Source of the DNA: Chitinophaga vietnamensis
GTDB lineage: Bacteria; Bacteroidota; Bacteroidia; Chitinophagales; Chitinophagaceae
Direction: 5' to 3'
DNA: 64,000 nucleotides
Assembly: GCF_902167635.1 (NCBI RefSeq)
Contig: NZ_CABHMS010000002.1
Span: 372,001-436,000 of the forward strand
Shown: one piece after another, positions 26,600 through 35,305 of the stretch
Numbering within the stretch: the stretch's first letter is position 1
Layout: each line of letters begins with the position of its first letter
Notes under the pieces: model-generated
Seen by the model: the letters and a program-made list of their open reading frames with translations, nothing else
The model's database searches: none
Told to the model about the DNA's origin: nothing
Translations under genes and position numbers: made by a program

Positions 26600-27333
26600 T
26601 AAGAACCGTAGTGATTGAAGATGAAGAAAAATGCAGACAGGTGATCTGCAAACTGATTGACCAATACCCGCAAGACCTGGAACTGCTGGGCACCACCGGC
26701 AGCATCGACGAAGGCGTAGCGCTGATAGAAAGAGAAATGCCCCAGCTGCTGTTCCTCGACGTACAGATCTCCGGCGGCACCGGCTTCGACCTGCTGCGGA
26801 GGCTTTCTACCCGCAACTTTGAGCTGGTATGCATGACCGCTTTCGATAACTATGCCGTGGAGGCCGTGCGCTTCTCCGCCATCGACTATCTCCTGAAACC
26901 CTTGGGGGAAGCCGATTTCGAGGCAGCCGTACAACGCGCGCGTAAAAAGATAAATGAAAAAAAGAACCAACGTATCGATACCCTGCTGCACAATATCGTA
27001 CAGCAAAACAACCAGGACAGAAAAGTGAGCATCGCCACCGTTACCGGTTATGAGTTCATCGACGTGAAAGATATCATCTGGTGCCACTCTACCGGCGGCT
27101 ATACTACTTTTTATCTTGCCAATAACACCAAGGTCATCTCTTCCCGTAACCTTGGCTTTTACGAGGAACTGCTGGGCAGCAGCAATTTCTGCCGCATCCA
27201 TAATGAGTCTATCGTCAACCTGCGCTTTATCAAAAGCTATGTCAAAGGAAAAAGCGGCTACCTGATCATGACCGACGGCACCAAGCTGGAGATCTCGCAA
27301 CGCCGGAAAGGCGACTTTCTGAAAATGATTTAA
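26596..27333 (+). CDS. LytTR-family response regulator
   Basis: A 245-residue cytosolic regulator. Receiver domain at residues 1-120, with the acidic pair near residues 8-10, phosphoacceptor Asp55 (LLFLDVQISGG), Thr/Lys switch (MTAFDNYA; YLLKPL). LytTR DNA-binding domain at about 140-245 (GYEFIDVKDIIWCHSTGGYT; FCRIHNESIVNLRFIKSYVKG; LEISQRRKGDFL). It overlaps the upstream kinase by ATGA and is its obvious cognate regulator. The direct-repeat region at 23546-23578 in front of the kinase gene could be an autoregulatory site, untested. Confidence 0.95.
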   Translation: MIRTVVIEDEEKCRQVICKLIDQYPQDLELLGTTGSIDEGVALIEREMPQLLFLDVQISGGTGFDLLRRLSTRNFELVCMTAFDNYAVEAVRFSAIDYLLKPLGEADFEAAVQRARKKINEKKNQRIDTLLHNIVQQNNQDRKVSIATVTGYEFIDVKDIIWCHSTGGYTTFYLANNTKVISSRNLGFYEELLGSSNFCRIHNESIVNLRFIKSYVKGKSGYLIMTDGTKLEISQRRKGDFLKMI

Positions 27334-27397
27334 AAAAAATTTCCGGTGGGATAAGGGGATTTCATTTTTGAAGTGTATAGTAAGAGGAACGTCAGCA

Positions 27398-28042
27398 TTG
27401 GAAAAAAAACCGGTTATTTTGAAGGATCAGGAAACCTTTGTGAAGGAAGTATTTCAGCTCTACTTTGAGAAGCTGCATCGCTATGCATTTACCATGCTGA
27501 AAGACAATGACAGCGCGAAAGACGCGGTGCAAGCGGTTTTCCTGAAATTACTGGAGAAGAAGATCGTGCTGGATGAAGAACGGTCCATTACGTCTTACCT
27601 CTACACTGCCGTCTATAATTATTGCCTGAATGCCAAACGCCATGAGAAAGTGAAGGAACAATACATTACTGCCAACAGTGGTTTCAAGGCGCAGCAGGAA
27701 GATCCGCTCGTGAGCAAAGAAACCTATGAGCGCATTATGGCGCATATCAATGAGCTGTCGCCGCAATGCCAGCTGATATTCCGTAAAAGCAGGTTTGAGG
27801 GAAAGAAATATGTGGAGATAGCTACGGAGCTGGGCCTGTCGGTGAAAACGGTAGAAGCCCAGATGGGAAAGGCTTTGCAGCTGTTGCGTACGCGCCTCTT
27901 CCGGTTGATGCTAATGGTATTATTGGCCGCCGGGTTCCCCGGGTTTCATCCGGGTCTACCGGGCTATCGCCCCTACGGGGCTGATTTGTTGGTAGATCAC
28001 GTTATTACAACATCATTAATTCAATATAACGTATACGCATGA
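27398..28042 (+). CDS. ECF-type RNA polymerase sigma-70 factor with repeat-encoded C-terminal tail
   Basis: An extracytoplasmic-function sigma factor: region 2 (FQLYFEKLHRYAFTMLKDND; AVFLKLLEKK) and region 4 (LSPQCQLIFRKSRFEGKKYV; IATELGLSVKTVEAQMGKAL). There is no ATG before region 2; possible starts are TTG 27368, TTG 27398 and TTG 27419. I prefer 27398 because AGAGGA lies nine bases upstream. The family normally ends shortly after the region 4 helices and a short hydrophobic stretch (LMLMVLLAAG). Here about 20 more residues (GFPGFHPGLPGYRPYGADLL) are encoded by a REP-like element at 27931-27998. The next gene, FecR, starts six bases after the stop, so this is a cell-surface signalling operon. 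Confidence 0.85.
   Translation: MEKKPVILKDQETFVKEVFQLYFEKLHRYAFTMLKDNDSAKDAVQAVFLKLLEKKIVLDEERSITSYLYTAVYNYCLNAKRHEKVKEQYITANSGFKAQQEDPLVSKETYERIMAHINELSPQCQLIFRKSRFEGKKYVEIATELGLSVKTVEAQMGKALQLLRTRLFRLMLMVLLAAGFPGFHPGLPGYRPYGADLLVDHVITTSLIQYNVYA
27931..27998. repeat. REP-like element inside the 3' end of the sigma factor gene
   Basis: Contains CCCCGGGTTTCATCCGGG (27938-27953 region) followed by CTACCGGGCTATCGCCCC and GCCCCTACGGGGC (27969-27981), then TTGTTGGTAGA. The same modules occur at 23114, 35093, 44011 and 56312. Here the element is in frame and translated. Confidence 0.8.
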
Positions 28043-28048
28043 ACGACA

Positions 28049-29044
28049 ATGCTACACAACATAATGCCTGATAACATACCATATGAGCTGCTGGCGAAAT
28101 ATTTTTCCGGCGACGCATCGCCGGAAGAGGCTATGGCGCTGGATGACTGGCTCGATGCCTCTGCGGAGCATCGCCTCGTATTCAGCCAGGTGAATGCACT
28201 CTGGGAACAGGCCAGCGAAGGGCAAAGGCATCAGCTGCCCGATAAAGAAGCCGTTTGGAACAGCATCCGGCAGCAGCTGGAAGCCAGGCCGCCTTCCCTC
28301 AAAGTGGCGTCCAGGTACGGCTGGTGGTGGAAAGGCGCCGCCGCCGCTGTGATAGGGGCAACCCTGGCAGTTTTGTACTATCATTACCGCCCGGCTGCCA
28401 GCAAGCAGGTGGCCGCATTACCGCCGCTAACGGTAACAGCTGTTGACGCCATCCGGCGCGACACGCTGCCGGACCAGTCCCTGGCCGTGCTGCAACAACA
28501 TGCCACCCTTCGCTATGCACGCGGCTTTTCCGGCAAGGAGCGCCTCGTGGAACTCAGCGGCGAAGCCTGGTTCGATGTGAAGCCGGCAGCGAATAAACCT
28601 TTTATGGTGAAAGCGGGCGATGTGAGCATACGGGTGCTGGGCACAGCTTTTAATGTGAAGCAGGAAGACAGCCTGGTTACCATAGCAGTACAGAATGGCC
28701 GCATCGCCATTACCAACGGGGCCCGCAGCCTGGAAGCAGGCGCCGGTGAACAGGTCACGTACCATGTGGCCCGCCGGGAGTTTGATAAAACAGCAGCGGT
28801 AACTCCTGCCAGCAAAGTGTTCAACTTCGAGAATGCCACACTGGGCGATATCGCACGCCAGCTGGAAAAGGCTTATGGAGTTACTGTTGTACTGGAGAAC
28901 AAGGAGCTGGCCAATTGCACGATGAGCAGCTCTTTTGAAAACAAAGACCTCCACTACATTTTTCAAGTTATCGCTGTTACGCTGAACGTGCAGTACAGGA
29001 TAGAGAAAGATCATATATATGTCAATGGCAAGGGATGCAGCTAA
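28049..29044 (+). CDS. FecR-family anti-sigma factor
   Basis: A 331-residue inner-membrane anti-sigma factor: N-terminal cytosolic sigma-binding part (YELLAKYFSGDASPEEAMAL, DDWLDASAEHRLVFSQV), one membrane segment (WWWKGAAAAVIGATLAVLYY), and periplasmic FecR domain (LPDQSLAVLQQHATLRYARG; LSGEAWFDVKPAANKPFMV; VRVLGTAFNVKQ-like segment) with the DUF4974 C-terminus (FENATLGDIARQLEKAYGV). It holds the adjacent sigma factor until a signal arrives from the outer membrane. An internal ATG at 28064 (MPDNIPYELL) is an alternative start. Its 3' end overlaps the STN gene by 26 bases. Confidence 0.93.
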   Translation: MLHNIMPDNIPYELLAKYFSGDASPEEAMALDDWLDASAEHRLVFSQVNALWEQASEGQRHQLPDKEAVWNSIRQQLEARPPSLKVASRYGWWWKGAAAAVIGATLAVLYYHYRPAASKQVAALPPLTVTAVDAIRRDTLPDQSLAVLQQHATLRYARGFSGKERLVELSGEAWFDVKPAANKPFMVKAGDVSIRVLGTAFNVKQEDSLVTIAVQNGRIAITNGARSLEAGAGEQVTYHVARREFDKTAAVTPASKVFNFENATLGDIARQLEKAYGVTVVLENKELANCTMSSSFENKDLHYIFQVIAVTLNVQYRIEKDHIYVNGKGCS

Positions 29045-30227
29045 GCGTATAAGTTTGGCTATGGTGGCGCTGCTGATCAGCATGGCCGTTTCCGGGCAGC
29101 GCTCTGCTGTATTGTCGCAGAAAGTGGATATCACGCAAACGGATATACGTTTTGATCAGCTGATCCGCATGTTGTCGCGGCAAACGTCCCTGCACTTTTC
29201 CGTGAACACCCGCAAGTTCACCGTATCCCGGCGGCTGCCGGTGAGCAAAGGACGCCAAACGGTGGCGCAGCTGCTGGACGGGATCGAACAGCGTACCGGT
29301 ATCGGCTACGCGTTAGTAGGCATGCATATCATCTTCATCGACCGTCCGCTGCATAAAGTTGCCGGGCCGCTGCCGCCGGCGATCAGCTGGCATCCATCGG
29401 TGTTTCATTCACTGCCTCCTGTTGTACCGCATATTGATACTGTTATATCCTGCCTGCAGGCAGCGCCACATTTTTTGCCGCTGACGCAGCAACATCCGCC
29501 GCTGGCCGATACCGCGCATGCCGCGCTGATCCTGCTGTTTGGCGGCAAGGTACCATTGCATACACCTGAAACCAATACGATCATCCCAAAGAAAAAAGAT
29601 ACTAAAACAGGTTGCGAGCCTGGCCGCCGCCCCTGGAGCGTGAAGGCGCCGCAACTATTCAGCCGTATTTTTCAATCGGGTGCGGAACGGCCTGTCACCG
29701 CGGGCGCCGGCTTTTATACGGGCGACAAACCCACCTTTGCCATATCGCCTTTTGTGCGCGCCGGCGTTTATGCCGATGAAACATTCTATCTCAATCCCAC
29801 CTTACATGCAGGCCTGCCTTTCCTCTATGGTATTGTATCATGGAGCTACCGGCCGCACAATGCAAGGCCTTTCCTGGGCGCAGGCACTTCGGTGAAAGTG
29901 GCAGACAACTGGCGCCTGCACCTGCAAGCTACTTTCAGCAACACGACCCAGTCCTTCCCTTACTATGATACCATGCATGCAGTACATTACCAGCATGTAA
30001 ATTCACAGATAATGAGAGGCGCCGTCACCGCAGATAAACGCATCGGCAAACGGTTCCGTTTTCAAGTAGGCGTTGCCGTTAGTAACATGCGCAGCAACTA
30101 TCTATCTTTCAAACCGCCCTTTGTTATCAGCAAAAATGAACAGTCCGGAGCCGGTGAGGTGATCATCAATACCTGGTGGCTGGGCGCACATGCCGGTTTA
30201 TATTATCAGCTGGATTTTTTTAAATGA
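29019..30227 (+). CDS. STN-domain protein with outer-membrane-barrel-like C-terminus
   Basis: A 402-residue exported protein (signal around AMVALLISMAVSGQ). Residues about 35-110 form a secretin/TonB short N-terminal (STN) domain (ITQTDIRFDQLIRMLSRQTS; LPVSKGRQTVAQLLDGIEQR). In usual systems STN is at the N-terminus of a SusC/FecA transporter and talks to FecR. Here the plug and large barrel are absent. After a Pro-rich linker, residues about 220-402 show alternating aromatic strands (VRAGVYADETFYLNPTLHAG; GAHAGLYYQLDFFK) ending in Phe-Lys, like a small outer membrane barrel. The start overlaps the FecR gene by 26 bases; ATG 29025 is also possible. The C-terminal assignment is by appearance only. 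Confidence 0.75.
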   Translation: MSMARDAAKRISLAMVALLISMAVSGQRSAVLSQKVDITQTDIRFDQLIRMLSRQTSLHFSVNTRKFTVSRRLPVSKGRQTVAQLLDGIEQRTGIGYALVGMHIIFIDRPLHKVAGPLPPAISWHPSVFHSLPPVVPHIDTVISCLQAAPHFLPLTQQHPPLADTAHAALILLFGGKVPLHTPETNTIIPKKKDTKTGCEPGRRPWSVKAPQLFSRIFQSGAERPVTAGAGFYTGDKPTFAISPFVRAGVYADETFYLNPTLHAGLPFLYGIVSWSYRPHNARPFLGAGTSVKVADNWRLHLQATFSNTTQSFPYYDTMHAVHYQHVNSQIMRGAVTADKRIGKRFRFQVGVAVSNMRSNYLSFKPPFVISKNEQSGAGEVIINTWWLGAHAGLYYQLDFFK

Positions 30228-30294
30228 CCTAAGGGTTTTTAATTACCTGCGTGTATTAGTGAAGCATTGATTTTTCATTATTAAGTGCTACACT

Positions 30295-31071
30295 ATGATC
30301 GCATTACTTAAAACAGCAGAACGGACCAGCCATGCTTCTTTCATTAACAATTATGTTTTCCAGCGTCATGTATTTGCCTATAAAATGGTGGCGCATCATC
30401 TCCTCGCCGGCCGCCGTGTATTGGAACTGGGCTGCGGTGAAGGTTATGGCATGATGATGCTGTCGCCCGCAACGGATACCTATATCGGTCTCGATAAACA
30501 CAGTCCCTCACAGGAAGGATTACCGGAACAGGCTTCTTTCCGGCAATGCCAGCTGCCTTACCTGCAACATATCGAAAGCAATTCTTTTGATACCGTGATC
30601 TGCTTCCAGGTAATAGAGCATATCAAAAACGACCATGCCCTGCTGGCAGAAGCCAGGCGGGTACTGAAACCTGGCGGAACCCTCCTGCTGACTACGCCCA
30701 ACAAACTCACCTCTCTCACCCGCAATCCTTTTCATATCAGGGAATACCGACCTTCCGAAATGATGGCGCTCGTACGGCAACATTTTCCTATATCCAGTGT
30801 ACAGGGAGTGTATGGCAACGACCGGGTGATGGAATATTATGAAGAGAATAAACAGAGCGTGAACAATATGATGCGCTTTGATATCTTTGACCTGCAACAC
30901 AGGCTGCCAGCGGCTTTGCTGAAAATGCCCTATAATCTGATGAACAACATTAACCGTTGGCGTTTATTGCGGAAGATAGAAGATACTACCGCCTCCATCC
31001 GTTACGACGACTTCTTCCTGGATGAGGTACGGAACGATTGCCTGGATTATTTTGTAACGGCGACTGCATAG
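30295..31071 (+). CDS. Class I SAM-dependent methyltransferase (Methyltransf_11/UbiE-like)
   Basis: A 258-residue cytosolic protein with motif I RVLELGCGEGYG (41-52), YIGLDKHS, FDTVICFQVIEHI and the post-I motif LKPGGTLLLTTPN. The DG-free CFQVIEHIKND segment is typical of methyltransferases acting on glycans, quinones or small metabolites. The last 90 residues (NNMMRFDIFDLQHRLPAALL) are of a kind often seen in polysaccharide-linked methyltransferases. It converges on the minus-strand HTCS gene with a 14-bp gap. Substrate unknown. Confidence 0.82.
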   Translation: MIALLKTAERTSHASFINNYVFQRHVFAYKMVAHHLLAGRRVLELGCGEGYGMMMLSPATDTYIGLDKHSPSQEGLPEQASFRQCQLPYLQHIESNSFDTVICFQVIEHIKNDHALLAEARRVLKPGGTLLLTTPNKLTSLTRNPFHIREYRPSEMMALVRQHFPISSVQGVYGNDRVMEYYEENKQSVNNMMRFDIFDLQHRLPAALLKMPYNLMNNINRWRLLRKIEDTTASIRYDDFFLDEVRNDCLDYFVTATA

Positions 31072-31085
31072 TATAGGCGTTACCG

Positions 31086-34000
31086 TTATACCAGGTATTC
31101 TATAAACTCACTCGGCGTTTTACCGAAATGCTTCTTGAATTCTTTACTGAAATATTTACGATCGCTGAAACCTACCATGTAGGCCACTTCCGCGATCGTA
31201 TATTTTTTTGTTGTCAGCAACTCAGTGGCTTTGCGGAAACGTATAGCTTTGATGAAATCATTTACCGACATGCCGGTGAGGGCATCCAGCTTTTTATATA
31301 ATACGGGATGGCTCATGTTCACCTGCTGCGACAGCGTGCCTACGCCGAACTCCGGCTCATCGATATTTTCTTCGATGATGCGCACCACTTTTTGCAGGAA
31401 CTCGTCTTCCAGGGGGAGCGGCATAGGCGCCACCGGCGCAGGCGTAGCGGTAACAGGCAGCGCGAGTTGCTGCTTTACCCATTCCTGCATGCGGGTACGC
31501 AATTGCAACAGGTTGTGAAGATGCAGCTGCAATACCTGCATGCTGAATGGTTTGGTGAGATAGATGTCGGCGCCCATCTTCAGGCCGCTGATATGATTCG
31601 CCTGGGTAGACATGGCCGTGAGCAGGATCACGGGTATATGGCTGGTGGCAGTATTGGATTTGAGTTGTTCGCATAGCGTGTAGCCATCCATCTCCGGCAT
31701 CATCACATCGCTGATGATGATGTCGGGAAGCAGGGTGGTAGCCATTTCCAGGCCCTCGCGGCCGTTCGCGCTTTCGATGATACGGTAACCGCTGAGGGAG
31801 CGGCAGATGAAGTGGCGTATCTCGGCATTGTCTTCTACCAGCAACACTGTGCAGGCATGATCTTCCGTGGAAGGCGCAGGCGCAGTGGCGGATGCTGGCA
31901 CCACCGGCGTCAGCAGAGTAGGAGCCGTTTCCTGCGTAAGCTCGCTCACCCAGGCATCCGGAAAATGTGCACGGCCTTTCGGCAAGGTTACTTTAAATAC
32001 GGTTTTATCGCTGCTGGCGGCGCTGATGCTGCCCCGGTGCGTTTCTACAATGCTCTTCGCCAGCGCCAGGCCAATGCCATAGCCGGTATTCTTCGACTGG
32101 TCATCTTCCTGAAAATAATTACTGAATAACTTGTCGAGGTTTTCCGGTGCAATCCCTTTCCCGTTATCCGTGATGGTGATCACCACCGTATCCTTGTGCT
32201 CTTCCACCGCCATGCTGATATGCCCGCCCACCGGCGTGAATTTAAAAGCGTTCGACAGCAGGTTATAACATACCTTTTCCAGTTGCACATTATCAAAATA
32301 CAAGCGGATATTATCAGCGGTAGCGCTGAAGTCCATGCTGATATTTTTAGCGACAGACAAGGCATGGAAAGTTTGGTAGATGTTCCGGAGAAAGGCCACC
32401 ACATTGCCTGGCGACACATGCAGCACCAGGTGGCCGGTTTCAGCTTTACGGAAATCCATCAGCTCCGTGACCAGCTGAAGGAGGCTGTCGGCATTGGTTT
32501 TAATGGTTTGCAGCTGTCGCTGCGTGTGTTCGTTACCGTTATTGTTGCGCACCAGCTCATCCACTGGCCCGTTGATGAGGGAGAGATGCGTCCTGATCTC
32601 GTGGGAGATATTGGTGAAGAAGGAGAGTTTGAAACGGGTCAGCTCCTGGTCTTTCTTCAGCAGCGCCTGTAACAGGAAATACCTGACAATAAAAAAGATA
32701 AGGGTAGATGCCAGCAGCACGTATAAAGCGTACGCCCATACGGTTTTCCAGAAGGGCGGCCGCACTTGCAGGTGCAGCACGGCTTCGCGGCTCCACACGC
32801 CATCGTTGTTGGCGCCTTTTACAAGAAACGTATAATTGCCCGGCGGCAGGTTCATGTAGGTAGCCGATGGCGTGGAGGTATAATTCCAGTCATCGTCGAA
32901 GCCGCTGAGTTTATACGCATAGCGGTTTTTGTTGGGGCGAATATAATTCAGTGCGGCAAATTCCAGTGTGAACGCATTTTGTTTATGGGAGAAGGTGAGA
33001 TGATCGGTTAAACTGATATCCCGCTGTAAGAGGCCATCAGGGCCGCCGGCGCTCACCGGCTGGTTGAATACTTTCAGCCTGGTGATCACAATGGGCGGAG
33101 CCCAGTTGTTACTTTCTATCTGTGAAGGATAGAAACTGGTGAGGCCATTGAAACCGCCGAACAGCATCTCGCCGCTGCTGGTGCGCAGGCAGGAATTGAC
33201 GTTGAAGGTATTGCCGCGGAGGCCATCGCTTTTATAATAGCTCTTGAACTCGCGCGTATCGATGTTGAATCGGGAGAGGCCATTGCTGGTGCTGATCCAG
33301 AGCTGGCGCCCTTCTCCAAGGATGGCCATCACATTGTTGTTGCACAAGCCGTTCTTCTCCGTAAAAACGGTGATACTGTCCTGATGCACGCGCGCCAGTC
33401 CGTCGTAATAAAAGCCCGCCCAGATATTGCCTTCCTCATCTTCATATAAACAATTGATATCATTGCCGGGCAGTCCTTGTTGCCGGGTCCAGGCCTGTAA
33501 TTTTTTATGGAGATGATCGATGTGGTACAATCCCTCGGAAGTACCGAGCCAGATGCTTTGATCATGTGCCTGTAAAATGGCCTTGACGGCCTTTTTGCCG
33601 ATCTCCTGCTGGAAAGGGAAGGAGAGGGCTTGTTGCAGTTTAGCGCCATTCTTTTTATAGATCAGCAGGCCGTTTTGTGTACCGATCCAGAAATTGTTGT
33701 CATCATCTTCGAGGAGCGACAGCACTTCAGAACTGAGCGTGAGCGGATCATTTTCCTGGTATAATAATCTTGCGAAATGATGTTGTTGCGGCAGGAAGAG
33801 GTTCAGTCCTCCGCCGTGAGTGCCCACCCAGATATTGCCTTCACGATCGCCATAGATCACTTTGATAAGGTTGGAACCCAGTGAGGACGGGTCATTCAGC
33901 TGCTGGCGGTACAATGTTACCTGGTCTTGCTGCCGGTCGAGGAAGTTGAGGCCATTGCCTTCGGTGCCTACCCATAGATTATGCTGGCGGTCTTCCCAAA

Positions 34001-35066
34001 GGGAGCTCACCACATTATTATTGATACCGGGATGGTATTTGCCGGCCTGGAACACATGGAACGAAGTGCCATAGGGCGCCACGCTGTTGATGCCGCCCCA
34101 GAAAGTGCCGATCCATACGGTGGCCTGATGATCGATGAAGATACTGTAGATAGAATTATGGCTAAGACTGTTCTTGTCTTCCGGATCATGACGGCAGTGG
34201 GTAAACTTTTGCTGTGCGGGATCGAGTAAGCTCAGTCCGCCCAGTGTGCCGATCCAGATGGCGCCGGTACTATCGCATTGCAATACGCGGATATTGTTGT
34301 TCACCGGGCCGGATGCGCCGGCAGATTCCGTGAAGCGGCTGAAAGTATTGTTATCGCGGTGGAAGAGGTTTACGCCACCGTGCAGGGTGCCCACCCAGAG
34401 GCGCTTTGCGGCATCTTCTGTGAAACAGGTAACGTAGTCGTCGCTCAAACTGTTGGGCGCATCGGTATGATGGTAGGTATGGAAATGATGGTCGGCCGTC
34501 ATAGCGGTGAGGCCTGCGGAAGTGCCCAGCCAGTACATCCCTGTATGATCCTGGTAGATGCTGCGTACGTTGATGCCGCCGAGGCCGGCGATAGAATCGG
34601 GCAGGGGCAGCCGCACAAAGGTATCATGGGCATCCAGCTGGAAAAGGCCGCTGGCGGCCCATACCCAGATATGGCCTGCATGGTCTTCGTAGATGCAGGT
34701 GATAGCGCCGGCAGGGACAGCAGCCCTTTTGAAATTATCTGTTTCCGGGCAATAGCGGTTCAGGCCATTGCGGGTGCCTATCCACAGGCGCTGGTGGCGG
34801 TCCTGCAAGAGGCAGGTGATGTAATTGGAAGAAAGGCTGTTGCTATCGGCCGGCTGATTGCGGTATATTTTAAATCCCCTTGTATCATATTTATTAAGAC
34901 CATTCTGGGTACCATACCACATAAAGCCGCGGCTATCCTGACAGATAGAGAGCACGGCATTTTGTGAGAGGCCGTTCTCGGTGGTCAGGTTATCGAAGAG
35001 AATATGTTGTGCGTGTAACACATGACATATCAGGCATAGCCCTATGAAAGATAGAAAGCGCGACAT
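31086..35066 (-). CDS. Hybrid two-component system sensor/regulator (HTCS) of PUL 2
   Basis: A 1326-residue HTCS protein: signal (MSRFLSFIGLCLICHVLHAQ), propeller blades (WIGTRNGLNRY; VWIGTFWGGINS; NIWVGTHGGGLNLF), Y_Y_Y domain (YAYKLSGFDDDWNYTST), membrane segment (WAYALYVLLASTLIFFIVRY), HisKA with His822, HATPase (NLLSNAFKFTPVGG; GYGIGLALAKSIVE), receiver with Asp1120 (IIISDVMMPEMDGY) and AraC HTH (VAYMVGFSDRKYFSKEFKKH). In the H-box the usual proline after RT is His827 (SHEIRTHLSL). It is divergent from the second susC operon at 35306 and very likely its activator. An 11-bp-spaced inverted REP pair lies just upstream of its start. Confidence 0.95.
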   Translation of the reverse strand: MSRFLSFIGLCLICHVLHAQHILFDNLTTENGLSQNAVLSICQDSRGFMWYGTQNGLNKYDTRGFKIYRNQPADSNSLSSNYITCLLQDRHQRLWIGTRNGLNRYCPETDNFKRAAVPAGAITCIYEDHAGHIWVWAASGLFQLDAHDTFVRLPLPDSIAGLGGINVRSIYQDHTGMYWLGTSAGLTAMTADHHFHTYHHTDAPNSLSDDYVTCFTEDAAKRLWVGTLHGGVNLFHRDNNTFSRFTESAGASGPVNNNIRVLQCDSTGAIWIGTLGGLSLLDPAQQKFTHCRHDPEDKNSLSHNSIYSIFIDHQATVWIGTFWGGINSVAPYGTSFHVFQAGKYHPGINNNVVSSLWEDRQHNLWVGTEGNGLNFLDRQQDQVTLYRQQLNDPSSLGSNLIKVIYGDREGNIWVGTHGGGLNLFLPQQHHFARLLYQENDPLTLSSEVLSLLEDDDNNFWIGTQNGLLIYKKNGAKLQQALSFPFQQEIGKKAVKAILQAHDQSIWLGTSEGLYHIDHLHKKLQAWTRQQGLPGNDINCLYEDEEGNIWAGFYYDGLARVHQDSITVFTEKNGLCNNNVMAILGEGRQLWISTSNGLSRFNIDTREFKSYYKSDGLRGNTFNVNSCLRTSSGEMLFGGFNGLTSFYPSQIESNNWAPPIVITRLKVFNQPVSAGGPDGLLQRDISLTDHLTFSHKQNAFTLEFAALNYIRPNKNRYAYKLSGFDDDWNYTSTPSATYMNLPPGNYTFLVKGANNDGVWSREAVLHLQVRPPFWKTVWAYALYVLLASTLIFFIVRYFLLQALLKKDQELTRFKLSFFTNISHEIRTHLSLINGPVDELVRNNNGNEHTQRQLQTIKTNADSLLQLVTELMDFRKAETGHLVLHVSPGNVVAFLRNIYQTFHALSVAKNISMDFSATADNIRLYFDNVQLEKVCYNLLSNAFKFTPVGGHISMAVEEHKDTVVITITDNGKGIAPENLDKLFSNYFQEDDQSKNTGYGIGLALAKSIVETHRGSISAASSDKTVFKVTLPKGRAHFPDAWVSELTQETAPTLLTPVVPASATAPAPSTEDHACTVLLVEDNAEIRHFICRSLSGYRIIESANGREGLEMATTLLPDIIISDVMMPEMDGYTLCEQLKSNTATSHIPVILLTAMSTQANHISGLKMGADIYLTKPFSMQVLQLHLHNLLQLRTRMQEWVKQQLALPVTATPAPVAPMPLPLEDEFLQKVVRIIEENIDEPEFGVGTLSQQVNMSHPVLYKKLDALTGMSVNDFIKAIRFRKATELLTTKKYTIAEVAYMVGFSDRKYFSKEFKKHFGKTPSEFIEYLV

Positions 35067-35092
35067 CTGCTGGTGTTATAATGTTTGCCGGT

Positions 35093-35165
35093 CTACCGCC
35101 CCTACGGGGCGGAATATTGGTAGCGCGATGCCACCTACCAACATTCCGCCCCGTAGGGGCGGTAG
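35093..35165. repeat. Large inverted REP pair upstream of PUL 2 HTCS
   Basis: Arms 35093-35123 and 35135-35165 (31 bp each, one mismatch, 11-bp spacer). Each arm contains CCGCCCCTACGGGGCGG or its inverse and a TTGGTAG end. Same family as the cluster at 23105-23228. It could form a long hairpin in the 5' leader of the minus-strand HTCS gene. Confidence 0.85.
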
Positions 35166-35203
35166 CTATGTAAACCGCATAATATTATGGCATATTTCTA
35201 AAA

Positions 35204-35265
35204 TTACCCCTAAATAATTAAAATTTTACCCCTGTATCACCCGCTATTTCCGGCATTTTTGTTTG
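35204..35265 (+). promoter_or_regulatory. Putative HTCS operator pair and promoter of susC (PUL 2)
   Basis: TTACCCCT at 35204-35211 and again at 35226-35233, 22 bp apart, followed 25 bp after the second repeat start by CGGCATTTTTG at 35251. PUL 1 has the same order and nearly the same distances (repeats at 13013 and 13034, CGGCCTATTTTG at 13061). Likely binding site of the divergent HTCS regulator. Confidence 0.5.
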
Positions 35266-35305
35266 CAACAATCTTAGACGTTCCACTGACGAAAAACTGA
35301 AATCT

